64,000 nt of DNA from a virus. The notes below the pieces were generated by a model. The model did no database searches and was not told where the DNA came from. It saw only the letters and a list, made by a program, of their open reading frames with translations. A program made the translations under genes and the position numbers. This document shows, one piece after another, positions 15,515-23,133 of the stretch (its first letter is position 1; each line of letters starts with the position of its first letter). The DNA is taken from the IMG/VR virus record IMGVR_UViG_3300042731_006512, positions 126,001-190,000 of that record; one strand, 5' to 3'.

Positions 15515-16605
15515 CATACAAGACAAAAGAAAGAGAACATTTTTTAAATCCATCTCTTGTGCTGGACGGCTTTACTCGATATGGTCCAAATCTGGCATTC
15601 TTTTGTTTCAGTTTATTCAAAGAATGTTTAAACTCTGAAGAAACACTGTTCGAGCTTACGGCGAATGGAGAAACTAATATAAAGCTGTTTCCACCGATTC
15701 TAGTGGAAAATATTCCGTCTCTTAAATGTGTATATTCTTTCGTGACTGGAATAGAAAAGCAGACTGAGTTTGCTCTTAAGGACAAAGATACATATATTCA
15801 CTTAGAGACAGACGGAGTATGTAGATGTATTACTCTAAACAAAGAGAAACTAAACCTAGTTACGCAACTTTTTAGAGAAAATATCCACCAAAAACAAACT
15901 AATACAGCATATGTTATAACAAGTTCAACAAGAGGACTTGACCTTCAATCAATCGGACAAGTAGATTTTCCCTTTGAAGAAGGTAACTACACTCCAGAAG
16001 TCACAGCAGCATATGGTTACATTTTAAAAGAGTTAAACAACGAGAATCCAAAAGGCAGACTTGCTATTTTATATGGACCACCTGGCAGTGGAAAAACAAG
16101 TCTTATTAAAAGCCTGTTTTCTAAGCTAGAAAACTCGCAAATCATAGTACTTCCTTCTTCTCTTGTTGGTCAACTTGATGGACCAAACTTCCTTGGGCTA
16201 TTTCTTTCTCGCGATGAAGAGTTTAAAAAGAAACCTATCACATTGATTATAGAAGATGCAGACGATTGTTTAAGCAAACGCAGTTCTCATAATGCTACTT
16301 CTGTTTCTACAATATTAAATCTTGCTGATGGCATTATAGGTTCTTGTCTAGATATAAGAATATTGGCTACTACAAATGTAAAACAACTCGATCTAGATGA
16401 AGCTCTTCTAAGAGCAGGGCGCATTCTTAGTTGTATAGGAATAGAAGAACTTTTGCCAGAACAAGCATCGGTGATTTACAAACGACTAACAGGACAAAAC
16501 AAGACCTATGATTCAGCAACTATCCTTAGCGATATATATGCTGATGCTAACGAAGCAAGTGTAAAACAATCTTTAAAACCCCAGTCCCTAAGGATAGGGT
16601 TTTAG
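15511..16605 (+). CDS. AAA+ family ATPase
   Basis: A 364-residue protein. The C-terminal half is an AAA+ module: Walker A GPPGSGKT (about residues 190-197), Walker B TLIIEDADD, sensor-1 ILATTN, and a DEALLRAGR arginine finger of the type seen in FtsH/p97/Bcs1-like ATPases. The first 170 residues are not recognised and may bind the substrate. It sits between a zinc ribbon gene and the polymerase PHP half, so a remodelling role in replication or transcription is plausible, though not shown. Confidence 0.85.
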   Translation: MTYKTKEREHFLNPSLVLDGFTRYGPNLAFFCFSLFKECLNSEETLFELTANGETNIKLFPPILVENIPSLKCVYSFVTGIEKQTEFALKDKDTYIHLETDGVCRCITLNKEKLNLVTQLFRENIHQKQTNTAYVITSSTRGLDLQSIGQVDFPFEEGNYTPEVTAAYGYILKELNNENPKGRLAILYGPPGSGKTSLIKSLFSKLENSQIIVLPSSLVGQLDGPNFLGLFLSRDEEFKKKPITLIIEDADDCLSKRSSHNATSVSTILNLADGIIGSCLDIRILATTNVKQLDLDEALLRAGRILSCIGIEELLPEQASVIYKRLTGQNKTYDSATILSDIYADANEASVKQSLKPQSLRIGF

Positions 16606-16621
16606 AAAGAAGAGAATACAG

Positions 16622-17578
16622 ATGTCCGGGGCTGTATATACCCCTACCCACCTCCACTCACATTTCTCTTTGCTCGATGGCTGTATTAAAATCCCTGAAC
16701 TATGCGATAGATTAGTAGAACTCGGGTTATCTGCTTGTGCTCTAACAGACCATGGAGTTTTGTTTGGAATAATAAATTTCTATACAGAGTGTAAAAAAAG
16801 AAACATCAAACCACTGCTCGGCATGGAAGCCTACTTAACTGAAGACCCAGACGACATAGAAAATAAGACTCGCGATAACTACCACTTGGTATTGATTGCT
16901 TCTAGTAACAAAGGATTAGAAAATCTTATATGGTTGAGCAGTCACGCGCATCTACATAACTTCTATTACAAACCACGTATATACAGGCCGTTACTAGAGC
17001 AATACTCGGAAGGACTAATAGCTACTTCAGCGTGCCTGGCTGGCTATCCTGCTCGTCATCTTATTAGATGGGAAAAGGACATCAATAAGGTCTTTCTCGA
17101 TAATAGAAAAGAATATTTAAAGCTTATTTCTTGGTTTAGAGAAGTATTTAATGGAAACTACTATCTTGAAGTCCAAGACCATAACTTCTGGGAGCAAACA
17201 GAATATAATAAAATAATAATAGATATTGCCAGAAAAGAAAACATTCCCCTAGTTTTAACTTCAGATGCGCACTACCTTAAACAAGAAGATAGATATATAC
17301 ACGAAATGATGATGGCAATGCAGTTCAAACAAACATTAGAAGAATATAGAAACGGCAATAATATGAAATATGGAGGGACCAACTACGTTCTTTCTAGTGA
17401 AGAAATGGCCGCAGCAGCAAAAAAATGGAATATATCAGAAGCACTCGATAACACTCTAAAGATAGCTGAACAGTGTAATGTAACAATAGAAATGGGTAAC
17501 TACCATCTGCCAAGTTATGATTATAAAGCAGCAGAAGATTATGGAGAGTTTCAGAAATGGTTAAAAAAGAAGAAATAA
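16622..17578 (+). CDS. dnaE: DNA polymerase III alpha subunit, PHP-domain half
   Basis: A 318-residue protein matching only the N-terminal PHP domain of bacterial DnaE: THLHSHFSLLDG, ALTDHGVLFG, GMEAYL, YHLVLIASSNKG, SACLAG and LTSDAHYL. All the metal-binding His, Asp, Glu and Cys positions expected of an active PHP phosphoesterase appear to be kept, unlike E. coli DnaE. The protein stops just after NYHLPSY..., at the junction with the palm domain. The catalytic half lies 2.9 kb downstream at 20494. No intein-like residues occur at its end, so the halves must assemble as separate chains. Confidence 0.9.
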   Translation: MSGAVYTPTHLHSHFSLLDGCIKIPELCDRLVELGLSACALTDHGVLFGIINFYTECKKRNIKPLLGMEAYLTEDPDDIENKTRDNYHLVLIASSNKGLENLIWLSSHAHLHNFYYKPRIYRPLLEQYSEGLIATSACLAGYPARHLIRWEKDINKVFLDNRKEYLKLISWFREVFNGNYYLEVQDHNFWEQTEYNKIIIDIARKENIPLVLTSDAHYLKQEDRYIHEMMMAMQFKQTLEEYRNGNNMKYGGTNYVLSSEEMAAAAKKWNISEALDNTLKIAEQCNVTIEMGNYHLPSYDYKAAEDYGEFQKWLKKKK

Positions 17579-17868
17579 CAAAAAGAATAAACAAGGGTTT
17601 AGAGTCTTTTATTGGAGAGCCCATAAGAAAAGACGCTATATTTGAACTTTCTTCAAAGCTACTAGATATTCTTATAAAATCTCCGTTATCAATAGTCTAT
17701 GACATTCCTCGTTTTTGGTTTGTGTGGCAGGAAGTAGAAAAACCAAACCGAATCCAAATAGCTGACGAAAATAGTTGCCCAAATCTCTATTATCGTAAAG
17801 AATACATAGAGATAGATATATTAAAACGTTGTGTAAACTGGAAACGAGGGGAAGATTTTCGGCAATGA
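17557..17868 (+). CDS. Hypothetical protein between the polymerase halves (103 aa)
   Basis: Begins at ATG 17557 inside the end of the PHP gene (22-base overlap), with GGAGAG eight bases upstream. The product is basic at the N-terminus and has aromatic/hydrophobic patches (SIVYDIPRFWFVWQEVEK). No family recognised. The overlap implies it is translated together with the PHP half. Confidence 0.5.
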   Translation: MVKKEEITKRINKGLESFIGEPIRKDAIFELSSKLLDILIKSPLSIVYDIPRFWFVWQEVEKPNRIQIADENSCPNLYYRKEYIEIDILKRCVNWKRGEDFRQ

Positions 17869-18185
17869 AATACTCTCTTGAACAAATAAATAAAAAGATT
17901 CAGCAAAAAGAAAAACTCTATCGAGAATATAAGAGAGAAGTATATATTCCAAATATAGAGAGGTTTCCAGGTAAAAATATCTATTACTTAGTTCGGTCAT
18001 TAATATTAATCTTCGAGGGAATAGTTGGTATTTTAAGTATAGGTTTCTATAGACATAAAATCATAAACAAGTTCCACCTATTTATAAGTTGCCAGAAAAT
18101 ATATCGATTTAATCTCAAAGAAGCTAGAAAATCTTTAGAACACTTAAAAAGAACAAAGGAGAATAAAATCAATGATTTATACTAG
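17865..18185 (+). CDS. Basic membrane-associated protein (106 aa)
   Basis: I use ATG 17865 in an ATGA overlap. The product starts with a Lys/Glu-rich coiled-coil helix (LEQINKKIQQKEKLYREYKR), has one hydrophobic segment near residues 46-65 (SLILIFEGIVGILSIGF) and ends in a basic helix. Probably a membrane-anchored coiled-coil protein. Function unknown. It overlaps the exonuclease gene by 14 bases. Confidence 0.45.
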   Translation: MKYSLEQINKKIQQKEKLYREYKREVYIPNIERFPGKNIYYLVRSLILIFEGIVGILSIGFYRHKIINKFHLFISCQKIYRFNLKEARKSLEHLKRTKENKINDLY

Positions 18186-18771
18186 TATAGATTTGGAGAC
18201 TACAGGTCTTAATCCTCAGACAGATCAGATACTAATGTTTAGTGCTGTATTAGAAAACACAAGACATCCGACAGTTCATATAGAAAATCTTCCAGAGTTT
18301 ACTTGTTATGTAAGACACGATAGATATGAAGGGGATGCCTATGCTTTATCTTTAAATGCTTGGATTCTACGCATACTTGCTGGCCGAAGCTCAGAAGGAA
18401 CTAATCATCCTATTTACACATTAGAAGAAATGGAAGTAGCTTTCGAGAAATGGCTAGAAGAAAATGATTTGCTCGCAAGCAGTAGAGGTATAGTTGCTGC
18501 AGGTAAGAACTTTGCTTCTTTTGATTACCAGTTTCTGTCGCCGCAAATGAAAGAACATTTTCATTATAGAAGTATTGACCCAGGAAGTATGTTTATAGAC
18601 TGGAAAGAAGAAAAACCATTGAGCCTAGGTAAGTTGAAATCTAGACTTGACTTAGACGAAGAAGTAGCGCACGATGCTCTAGAAGATGCTCGGGACGTAA
18701 TAAGAGTTATTAGGGCTGGGACTGAAAACTATACAAAGGGATTGCTAAAGGAGAAAGTTGATGAAGGTTAA
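18172..18771 (+). CDS. DnaQ-like 3'-5' exonuclease (DEDDh)
   Basis: A 199-residue protein with Exo I SIDLETTGL (Asp7, Glu9), Exo II AAGKNFASFDYQFLS, and Exo III AHDALEDARD with the His that marks the DEDDh subgroup. This is the fold of the polymerase III epsilon proofreading subunit and of RNase T. Lying between the PHP and catalytic halves of DnaE strongly suggests it proofreads for that polymerase. The gene starts behind CAAAGGAGAATAAAATC. Confidence 0.85.
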   Translation: MIYTSIDLETTGLNPQTDQILMFSAVLENTRHPTVHIENLPEFTCYVRHDRYEGDAYALSLNAWILRILAGRSSEGTNHPIYTLEEMEVAFEKWLEENDLLASSRGIVAAGKNFASFDYQFLSPQMKEHFHYRSIDPGSMFIDWKEEKPLSLGKLKSRLDLDEEVAHDALEDARDVIRVIRAGTENYTKGLLKEKVDEG

Positions 18772-18958
18772 GTTGACATTTGAATACGACACAGACAGCG
18801 GCGAATACGAGATGATAATAAACAACCTTTCTTCTCCTGGCCAGGGCGTGCCATTAAAGAATATTCAAGAAGCAATACGGCGTATTACTAGCGACGTAGA
18901 GAAACAAGTAACTGGACTTCCTGAAATAGAAAAGGTTATTGCGAGAAATGATAACTAA
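18761..18958 (+). CDS. Hypothetical protein (65 aa)
   Basis: Starts at ATG 18761, inside the last codons of the exonuclease gene, behind AAAGGAGAAAG. Beta-hairpin N-terminus (KVKLTFEYDTDSGEYEM) and an amphipathic helix (NIQEAIRRITSDVEKQ). Similar in style to tiny single-domain phage proteins; not recognised. Overlaps the next gene by 11 bases. Confidence 0.5.
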   Translation: MKVKLTFEYDTDSGEYEMIINNLSSPGQGVPLKNIQEAIRRITSDVEKQVTGLPEIEKVIARNDN

Positions 18959-19148
18959 TAAGCAGACCGGCAAAGACATTCGGCTAAAAGTGAAGGTTTT
19001 GAAAGAAACAGTCGAAATGTTAGAAAGTTTATTATGTCCAAGCTGTAATGGTAAAGGAGGGAGCTGGTCCCGATGGGACTCTTACCCGGACGAATGGGAA
19101 GAGTGTTTTATTTGTAGAGGCAGTGGATTGATAAAGGAAAATCAATGA
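18948..19148 (+). CDS. DnaJ-type zinc protein (66 aa)
   Basis: A basic helix is followed by CPSCNGKGG and, 19 residues later, CFICRGSG: two CxxCxGxG motifs, the repeat unit of the DnaJ cysteine-rich zinc domain. No J-domain is present. Phages often carry such stand-alone zinc modules. A second copy of the same design is encoded at 30887. Substrate unknown. Confidence 0.6.
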   Translation: MITNKQTGKDIRLKVKVLKETVEMLESLLCPSCNGKGGSWSRWDSYPDEWEECFICRGSGLIKENQ

Positions 19149-19543
19149 GAATCGCCGGAAAAGGTAAAAAGATAAATATATCTTTGCAGCTAAGTAGAGG
19201 CAATCAAGGTGTCTGGTGTTTAGATTTTGAAGACACTGACTCTCGTTTACTTATTTCGAGAATCTCTATTCCAAACGAAGAGATATCTAATCTTATATCT
19301 ACGCGAACAACAGCCGGAACAGCAGAGTTATTTATTAACGAAAACTTTGGCAAACAACTCGAGGTAAGGACCGTATTGCTAGATTTAGAACGTATCAAAG
19401 AAGGACTATTCGAGCTTAAGACAAGGATTAAGCTATGGGAAAATCAGAACTCAGGATGGAAAATAGATGAAGTTAAAGAAATAAACTGGAACAAGCATCG
19501 CAATAACAATAAATACGAACTAATAGCTAGAAGATATGTTTAA
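19145..19543 (+). CDS. Hypothetical protein (132 aa)
   Basis: A 132-residue protein starting in an ATGA overlap. Basic beta-rich N-terminal half (KKINISLQLSRGNQGVWCLDFE) and a helical second half (VLLDLERIKEGLFELKTRIK). No motif recognised. Its last base is the first base of the next ATG (TAATG). Confidence 0.5.
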   Translation: MRIAGKGKKINISLQLSRGNQGVWCLDFEDTDSRLLISRISIPNEEISNLISTRTTAGTAELFINENFGKQLEVRTVLLDLERIKEGLFELKTRIKLWENQNSGWKIDEVKEINWNKHRNNNKYELIARRYV

Positions 19544-19965
19544 TGCTTAAAAGAAAAACGCGCGCCAAGAAAAGAAAACCTAAGACTTGTTCACAATGTG
19601 GTAGGACTGGACACACGCGGCAAACCTGCAAAACAGAACTTAATCCAGGCATAGAAATAGATACTTCAGCAATAAATAAAGACAGAGAGCTCGGACACAA
19701 GTTATTAAAGGAATCAAAACAAAAAGTAGAAAGAGAAGAAATAGATGGACTTGTTCCTGCCACAGGGCTTTGGATAGTAAACCACTCGAGAAAGAAGATT
19801 GCCGGCAAAATATGTTATGTTAAGAGAACTGGAGAAGTGGTCTGGAAATCAGCGCTTGGAGCAACCACTGCTACGCCTCAGGAAGTATTCAAAAAAGAAG
19901 AATACAGTTATTTAGAAAACTTGGAGCCAGAAATGCTGAGCTGGAATATTGTTGGGAGGAGTTGA
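19543..19965 (+). CDS. CCHC zinc-knuckle protein
   Basis: A 140-residue protein with a very basic N-terminus (LKRKTRAKKRKPKT) followed at once by CSQCGRTGHTRQTC, a perfect CX2CX4HX4C zinc knuckle as in retroviral nucleocapsid and eukaryotic RNA-binding proteins. The C-terminal 60 residues (WIVNHSRKKIAGKICYVKRT...) may form a separate small domain. Binding of single-stranded RNA or DNA is the likely role, from knowledge of the motif. Confidence 0.7.
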   Translation: MLKRKTRAKKRKPKTCSQCGRTGHTRQTCKTELNPGIEIDTSAINKDRELGHKLLKESKQKVEREEIDGLVPATGLWIVNHSRKKIAGKICYVKRTGEVVWKSALGATTATPQEVFKKEEYSYLENLEPEMLSWNIVGRS

Positions 19966-19968
19966 AAA

Positions 19969-20196
19969 ATGAAAATATCTTTTTCTTTAGAACTCGACCC
20001 ATATGACACGCCAACAATAAAATGTACTGAAGAAGCTACTGGAATGGCAGGCTATGGCCAGACTGTAGACTTAGCTGTACAAGACTTAATAGAAGAGCTT
20101 CAAGAACATCCATTATCCTGGCGCAACCCGGAAAACTTAGAAGAAAAGAAGCTGCAAGATTATCTAATAGAAAACAACTGCTTTTGGAGAAGATAG
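19969..20196 (+). CDS. HicB-like small protein
   Basis: A 75-residue protein with a strand-strand-helix start (KISFSLELDPYDTPTIKC ... GYGQTVDLAVQDLIEEL) that resembles the HicB/partial RNase H-like fold of some antitoxins. No HicA toxin is adjacent, so a toxin-antitoxin role is not supported. Three bases after the preceding stop. Confidence 0.4.
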   Translation: MKISFSLELDPYDTPTIKCTEEATGMAGYGQTVDLAVQDLIEELQEHPLSWRNPENLEEKKLQDYLIENNCFWRR

Positions 20197-20373
20197 ATGA
20201 CCAACAAAGAACTACTTGAATCATTGATTGAGACATACAAGGAACTTTGTGAAAAGCAAAAAAACTGTTCTTATATTGAATCTTTTTGTCAAGTAGCTCT
20301 GGCAAAAGCAGAGATAGCAGAGCAAATAATAAGACTGAAAATAATGATTGAAAATGCAGAAATAGAAATATAG
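20197..20373 (+). CDS. Small helical protein (58 aa)
   Basis: ATG directly follows the preceding TAG; the frame closes with TAG at 20371-20373. The product is almost entirely helical (LLESLIETYKELCEKQK; ALAKAEIAEQIIRLKIMIE). Likely a small coiled-coil protein. It is the last gene before the structured RNA at 20376. Confidence 0.5.
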   Translation: MTNKELLESLIETYKELCEKQKNCSYIESFCQVALAKAEIAEQIIRLKIMIENAEIEI

Positions 20374-20375
20374 AT

Positions 20376-20452
20376 ATAGCCTGGTGTACCCTCTGTTCCT
20401 TGAAACGAATATAAGTGGTACCGGAGACGCGCGCTGACTCCAGCCAGGCTAT
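20376..20452 (+). ncRNA. Candidate structured RNA, three-way junction
   Basis: A 77-base non-coding stretch closed by a perfect 9-bp stem: ATAGCCTGG (20376-20384) with CCAGGCTAT (20444-20452). Inside are a 5-bp stem GTACC/GGTAC (20386-20390 with 20417-20421), capped by GTTC...GAAT, and a 4-bp stem GGAG/CTCC (20423-20426 with 20438-20441). The folded outline is a multi-branch junction about the size of a tRNA, but it lacks a T-arm TTC motif and proper stem lengths. It lies between the last small gene and the promoter of the polymerase catalytic half. I do not recognise it as a known riboswitch or ribozyme. Confidence 0.5.
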
Positions 20453-20458
20453 TTACTA

Positions 20459-20487
20459 TTGACTTTCCTATGCTCGCCATCTAAACT
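20459..20487 (+). promoter_or_regulatory. Promoter for polymerase catalytic half, apparently leaderless
   Basis: TTGACT (20459-20464, 5 of 6), 17-base spacer, TAAACT (20482-20487, 4 of 6). The expected start point, six to seven bases after the -10, falls on the ATG at 20494, and there is no Shine-Dalgarno between them. Either the mRNA is leaderless or translation depends on longer read-through transcripts carrying the RNA at 20376. Confidence 0.5.
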
Positions 20488-20493
20488 CTACAA

Positions 20494-23127
20494 ATGACGG
20501 TTGACTCAGAACTAATAGAATATTTTAAGTTCCAATGTGAAAAGGGATTTATCAAACGCTTTCCAGATTTCTCTTCCTGGCCCGCCGAAAAACAAAAAAC
20601 CTATAGAAATAGACTAGAATATGAGATAGGGGTTATTCTTGACTTTGGATTCGAAGGCTACTTTTGTATAGTCCAGGATATCCTGAACTGGTGCAGAAAG
20701 AATGACATACCCATCGGCCCAGGACGCGGCTCGATTAGCGGTGCACTTACTGCTTACTGTATGGGAATAACAGAAATCGACTCAATAAAATACAATCTAA
20801 TCTTTGAACGTTTTCTAAATCCAGGTAGACGCGGTGAGGGTTCTGGTGGACTTTGTGATATAGACATGGATTTCTCGCGAGAACATCGTGAACAAGTCCT
20901 TAGATATATAGAACAAAAGTATGGCTCTGATTGTGTCTGTCGCATTGGGACATTTGGTTTGATGCGCGCAAAAAATGCTGTCAAAAATGTTGCACGTGTA
21001 TTAGGCCACCCCTATATAATAGGCGATGAACTCAGCAAACTGCTACTTCCTCCTATCCATGGCAAACCACAGAGCTTAAAGACCTCTATAGAAATGGTTC
21101 CTGAGTTAAAAGAACACTATAATAAGAATGGTGCTTACGGAGAAATACTACGTTTTGCAGAGAAGTTTGAAGGATTAGTGAATAGTGTTGGCGTTCATGC
21201 TGCTGGCGGCATAATAGCACCATATAGCCTATCAAATAAAGTCCCAATGTTTAAAGGTAAAGGTGGTGAAATAGTTGCTCAGTGGGAGATGAACAATCTT
21301 GAAGATACTGGATATGTGAAGTTCGATTTTCTAGGACTGGATACATTAACTCGCTTTTATTACGCACTTAAACTCATAAGAAAAAGACACGGCATTAATC
21401 TAGATTTGAATACTATAGATAGAGAAGACCCCAAAGTATTCAATAATATCAAGACAGGAAACGTGAATGGTCTTTTCCAGCTAGAAAACAGCAACGGAAT
21501 CAAAGACCTAACTCTCCAGATTCGACCGGATAAACTTGAAGATTTGTCAGCAATTCTAGCAGTTTACCGGCCAGGGCCACTCTCTGCACCAGGGCTCCCA
21601 GACTATCTTGCTTGTCGTGCTGGAGAAAAAGAGCCAGAATATCTTTTCCCCGAGCTTGCTCCAATATTAGATGAAACATCTGGGTTTCTTATTTATCAAG
21701 AAGATTTGATTCGAATGGCTGTCGATTTAGCAGGATATGATTTAGCAACCGCAGATGATTTTAGGAAAGCATGCGCAAAAAAAATGCCAGAAAAAATGGC
21801 CAAACATGAAAGCAAATTTAAAGATGGATGCGCTAAAAATAATCTTCCGGTAGATGCTGTAAACCAAATTTGGCAACAAATACAAGCATTCGCATCCTAC
21901 TGTTTCAACAAATCGCATTCGTTAGCTTACAGCTTAATAACATATCAGTGCGCCTACCTTAAAACTTATTACCCCTCTGAATGGATGTGTTCAGTAATGA
22001 TTTGTGACGCCGATAATAAAGACCAAATAATAAAATATATTGCTGAATGTAAAAGAATGGGTATCGAAGTATTACCTCCAAATATAAACGACAGTGATTT
22101 AACCTTCTCTTTAAATGAAGAAGGAAATATAGTTTTTGGACTATCACCTATTAGAAACTTGGGAGAAGGACCTGTCCAGTCTATTTTGGATGAAAGGAAT
22201 GCGCGCGGCAAATATAAAGATTTGGCAGATTTTTTGGAGCGCGTAGACCTTAGCAAAATAAATAAACTAAAAGTACAAAGCCTTATTAAATCAGGATGCT
22301 TTGATTATACAGGCAACAACAGAAACAGTCTTCTCTCTTTTGTAGAAAAATATTGGGAACATAAAACTAAACTCAAATCATATGAAAGTAAGCTTGTAAC
22401 CTTCTTTAAAAGAAGAGCTAAATACGACCAACGCCTTCAAGACATAGTAGATGGCAAAACTAAAGCTAAACCATTGAAAGAACCGATTCGTCCAGAATAT
22501 CCAGAACTTCCGTCTATACCTAACATTTCTGAAATACCAGACGATAAAAGATTAGAAGAAGAACACTCTTTGCTTGGTTTCTACATTAACGAACACCCAT
22601 TAGATAGTTTTAACTTGAGAGGACAGTTAACAATAGAAATGCTTAAACAGTTGAAAGATAGTGGAGAAGTTAATCTCGCTTGTATGGTTGCAGCAAAACA
22701 GGAAATAACTACTAAAACCAAGAAACAACGAATGGCATTTCTTACACTTGAAGATGCCACAGGACAGATAGAAGCAGTTGCTTTTGCTAAAACATACTCT
22801 CAATATCTCAAGTTAATAGAAAGTGGAAAACCATTATTTATCTACGGCTACCTTGATATAATGCAAGGCGAAACGGAAAGTCTGTGCAAGATACGTATTG
22901 GTAAGGTCAAAGAACTGACAAAAATCGCAGCACGTTTGCCAAAAAAAGAAAACACAACTACAGACATTCTTGTAAAACCAGACGAAATACCTGCAGCTAT
23001 TGACTGGCTTAAAACAGCAAAAAATGGTAGTATAGAAGTAAGGCTTGGATTTAAGTTGAACAGCGACAATAAGGTTCTGTTAAACAAAATCTTTTTTGTC
23101 GACAAAATACCATCGGAGTTTTCATAA
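20494..23127 (+). CDS. dnaE: DNA polymerase III alpha subunit, catalytic half
   Basis: An 877-residue protein covering palm, thumb, fingers and C-terminal OB domain of DnaE, lacking the PHP domain encoded at 16622. Diagnostic: PIGPGRGSISGALTAY (about 74-88), CDIDMDFS with catalytic Asp124 and Asp126, VKFDFLGLDTLT with the third catalytic Asp, VYRPGPL, the HhH-like region ILDERNARGKYKDLADFLERV, and the OB domain RMAFLTLEDATGQIEAVAF. It replicates the phage genome. No upstream in-frame start exists, because TAA lies 12 bases before ATG 20494, and no ribosome site is present. It retains the start of the palm (FEGYFCIVQDILNW), so nothing obvious is lost at the split. Confidence 0.95.
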   Translation: MTVDSELIEYFKFQCEKGFIKRFPDFSSWPAEKQKTYRNRLEYEIGVILDFGFEGYFCIVQDILNWCRKNDIPIGPGRGSISGALTAYCMGITEIDSIKYNLIFERFLNPGRRGEGSGGLCDIDMDFSREHREQVLRYIEQKYGSDCVCRIGTFGLMRAKNAVKNVARVLGHPYIIGDELSKLLLPPIHGKPQSLKTSIEMVPELKEHYNKNGAYGEILRFAEKFEGLVNSVGVHAAGGIIAPYSLSNKVPMFKGKGGEIVAQWEMNNLEDTGYVKFDFLGLDTLTRFYYALKLIRKRHGINLDLNTIDREDPKVFNNIKTGNVNGLFQLENSNGIKDLTLQIRPDKLEDLSAILAVYRPGPLSAPGLPDYLACRAGEKEPEYLFPELAPILDETSGFLIYQEDLIRMAVDLAGYDLATADDFRKACAKKMPEKMAKHESKFKDGCAKNNLPVDAVNQIWQQIQAFASYCFNKSHSLAYSLITYQCAYLKTYYPSEWMCSVMICDADNKDQIIKYIAECKRMGIEVLPPNINDSDLTFSLNEEGNIVFGLSPIRNLGEGPVQSILDERNARGKYKDLADFLERVDLSKINKLKVQSLIKSGCFDYTGNNRNSLLSFVEKYWEHKTKLKSYESKLVTFFKRRAKYDQRLQDIVDGKTKAKPLKEPIRPEYPELPSIPNISEIPDDKRLEEEHSLLGFYINEHPLDSFNLRGQLTIEMLKQLKDSGEVNLACMVAAKQEITTKTKKQRMAFLTLEDATGQIEAVAFAKTYSQYLKLIESGKPLFIYGYLDIMQGETESLCKIRIGKVKELTKIAARLPKKENTTTDILVKPDEIPAAIDWLKTAKNGSIEVRLGFKLNSDNKVLLNKIFFVDKIPSEFS

Positions 23128-23133
23128 GTATAA

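Noticed and set aside
19969-20196. HicAB toxin-antitoxin system
   Set aside because: Only a weak HicB-like pattern is seen, and no HicA-type toxin (small basic protein with the conserved His) lies on either side.
20376-20452. tRNA-like element
   Set aside because: Size and closing stem suggest a tRNA, but the closing stem has 9 bp, there is no T-arm TTC motif, no 5-bp anticodon stem with a 7-base loop, and no usable anticodon. Kept only as an unclassified structured RNA.
16622-23127. Split intein joining the two polymerase halves
   Set aside because: The PHP half ends in lysines shortly after NYHLPSY with no Cys-initiated splicing block, and the catalytic half begins with native DnaE sequence and no block F/G. 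So the chains cannot be trans-spliced by a split intein.
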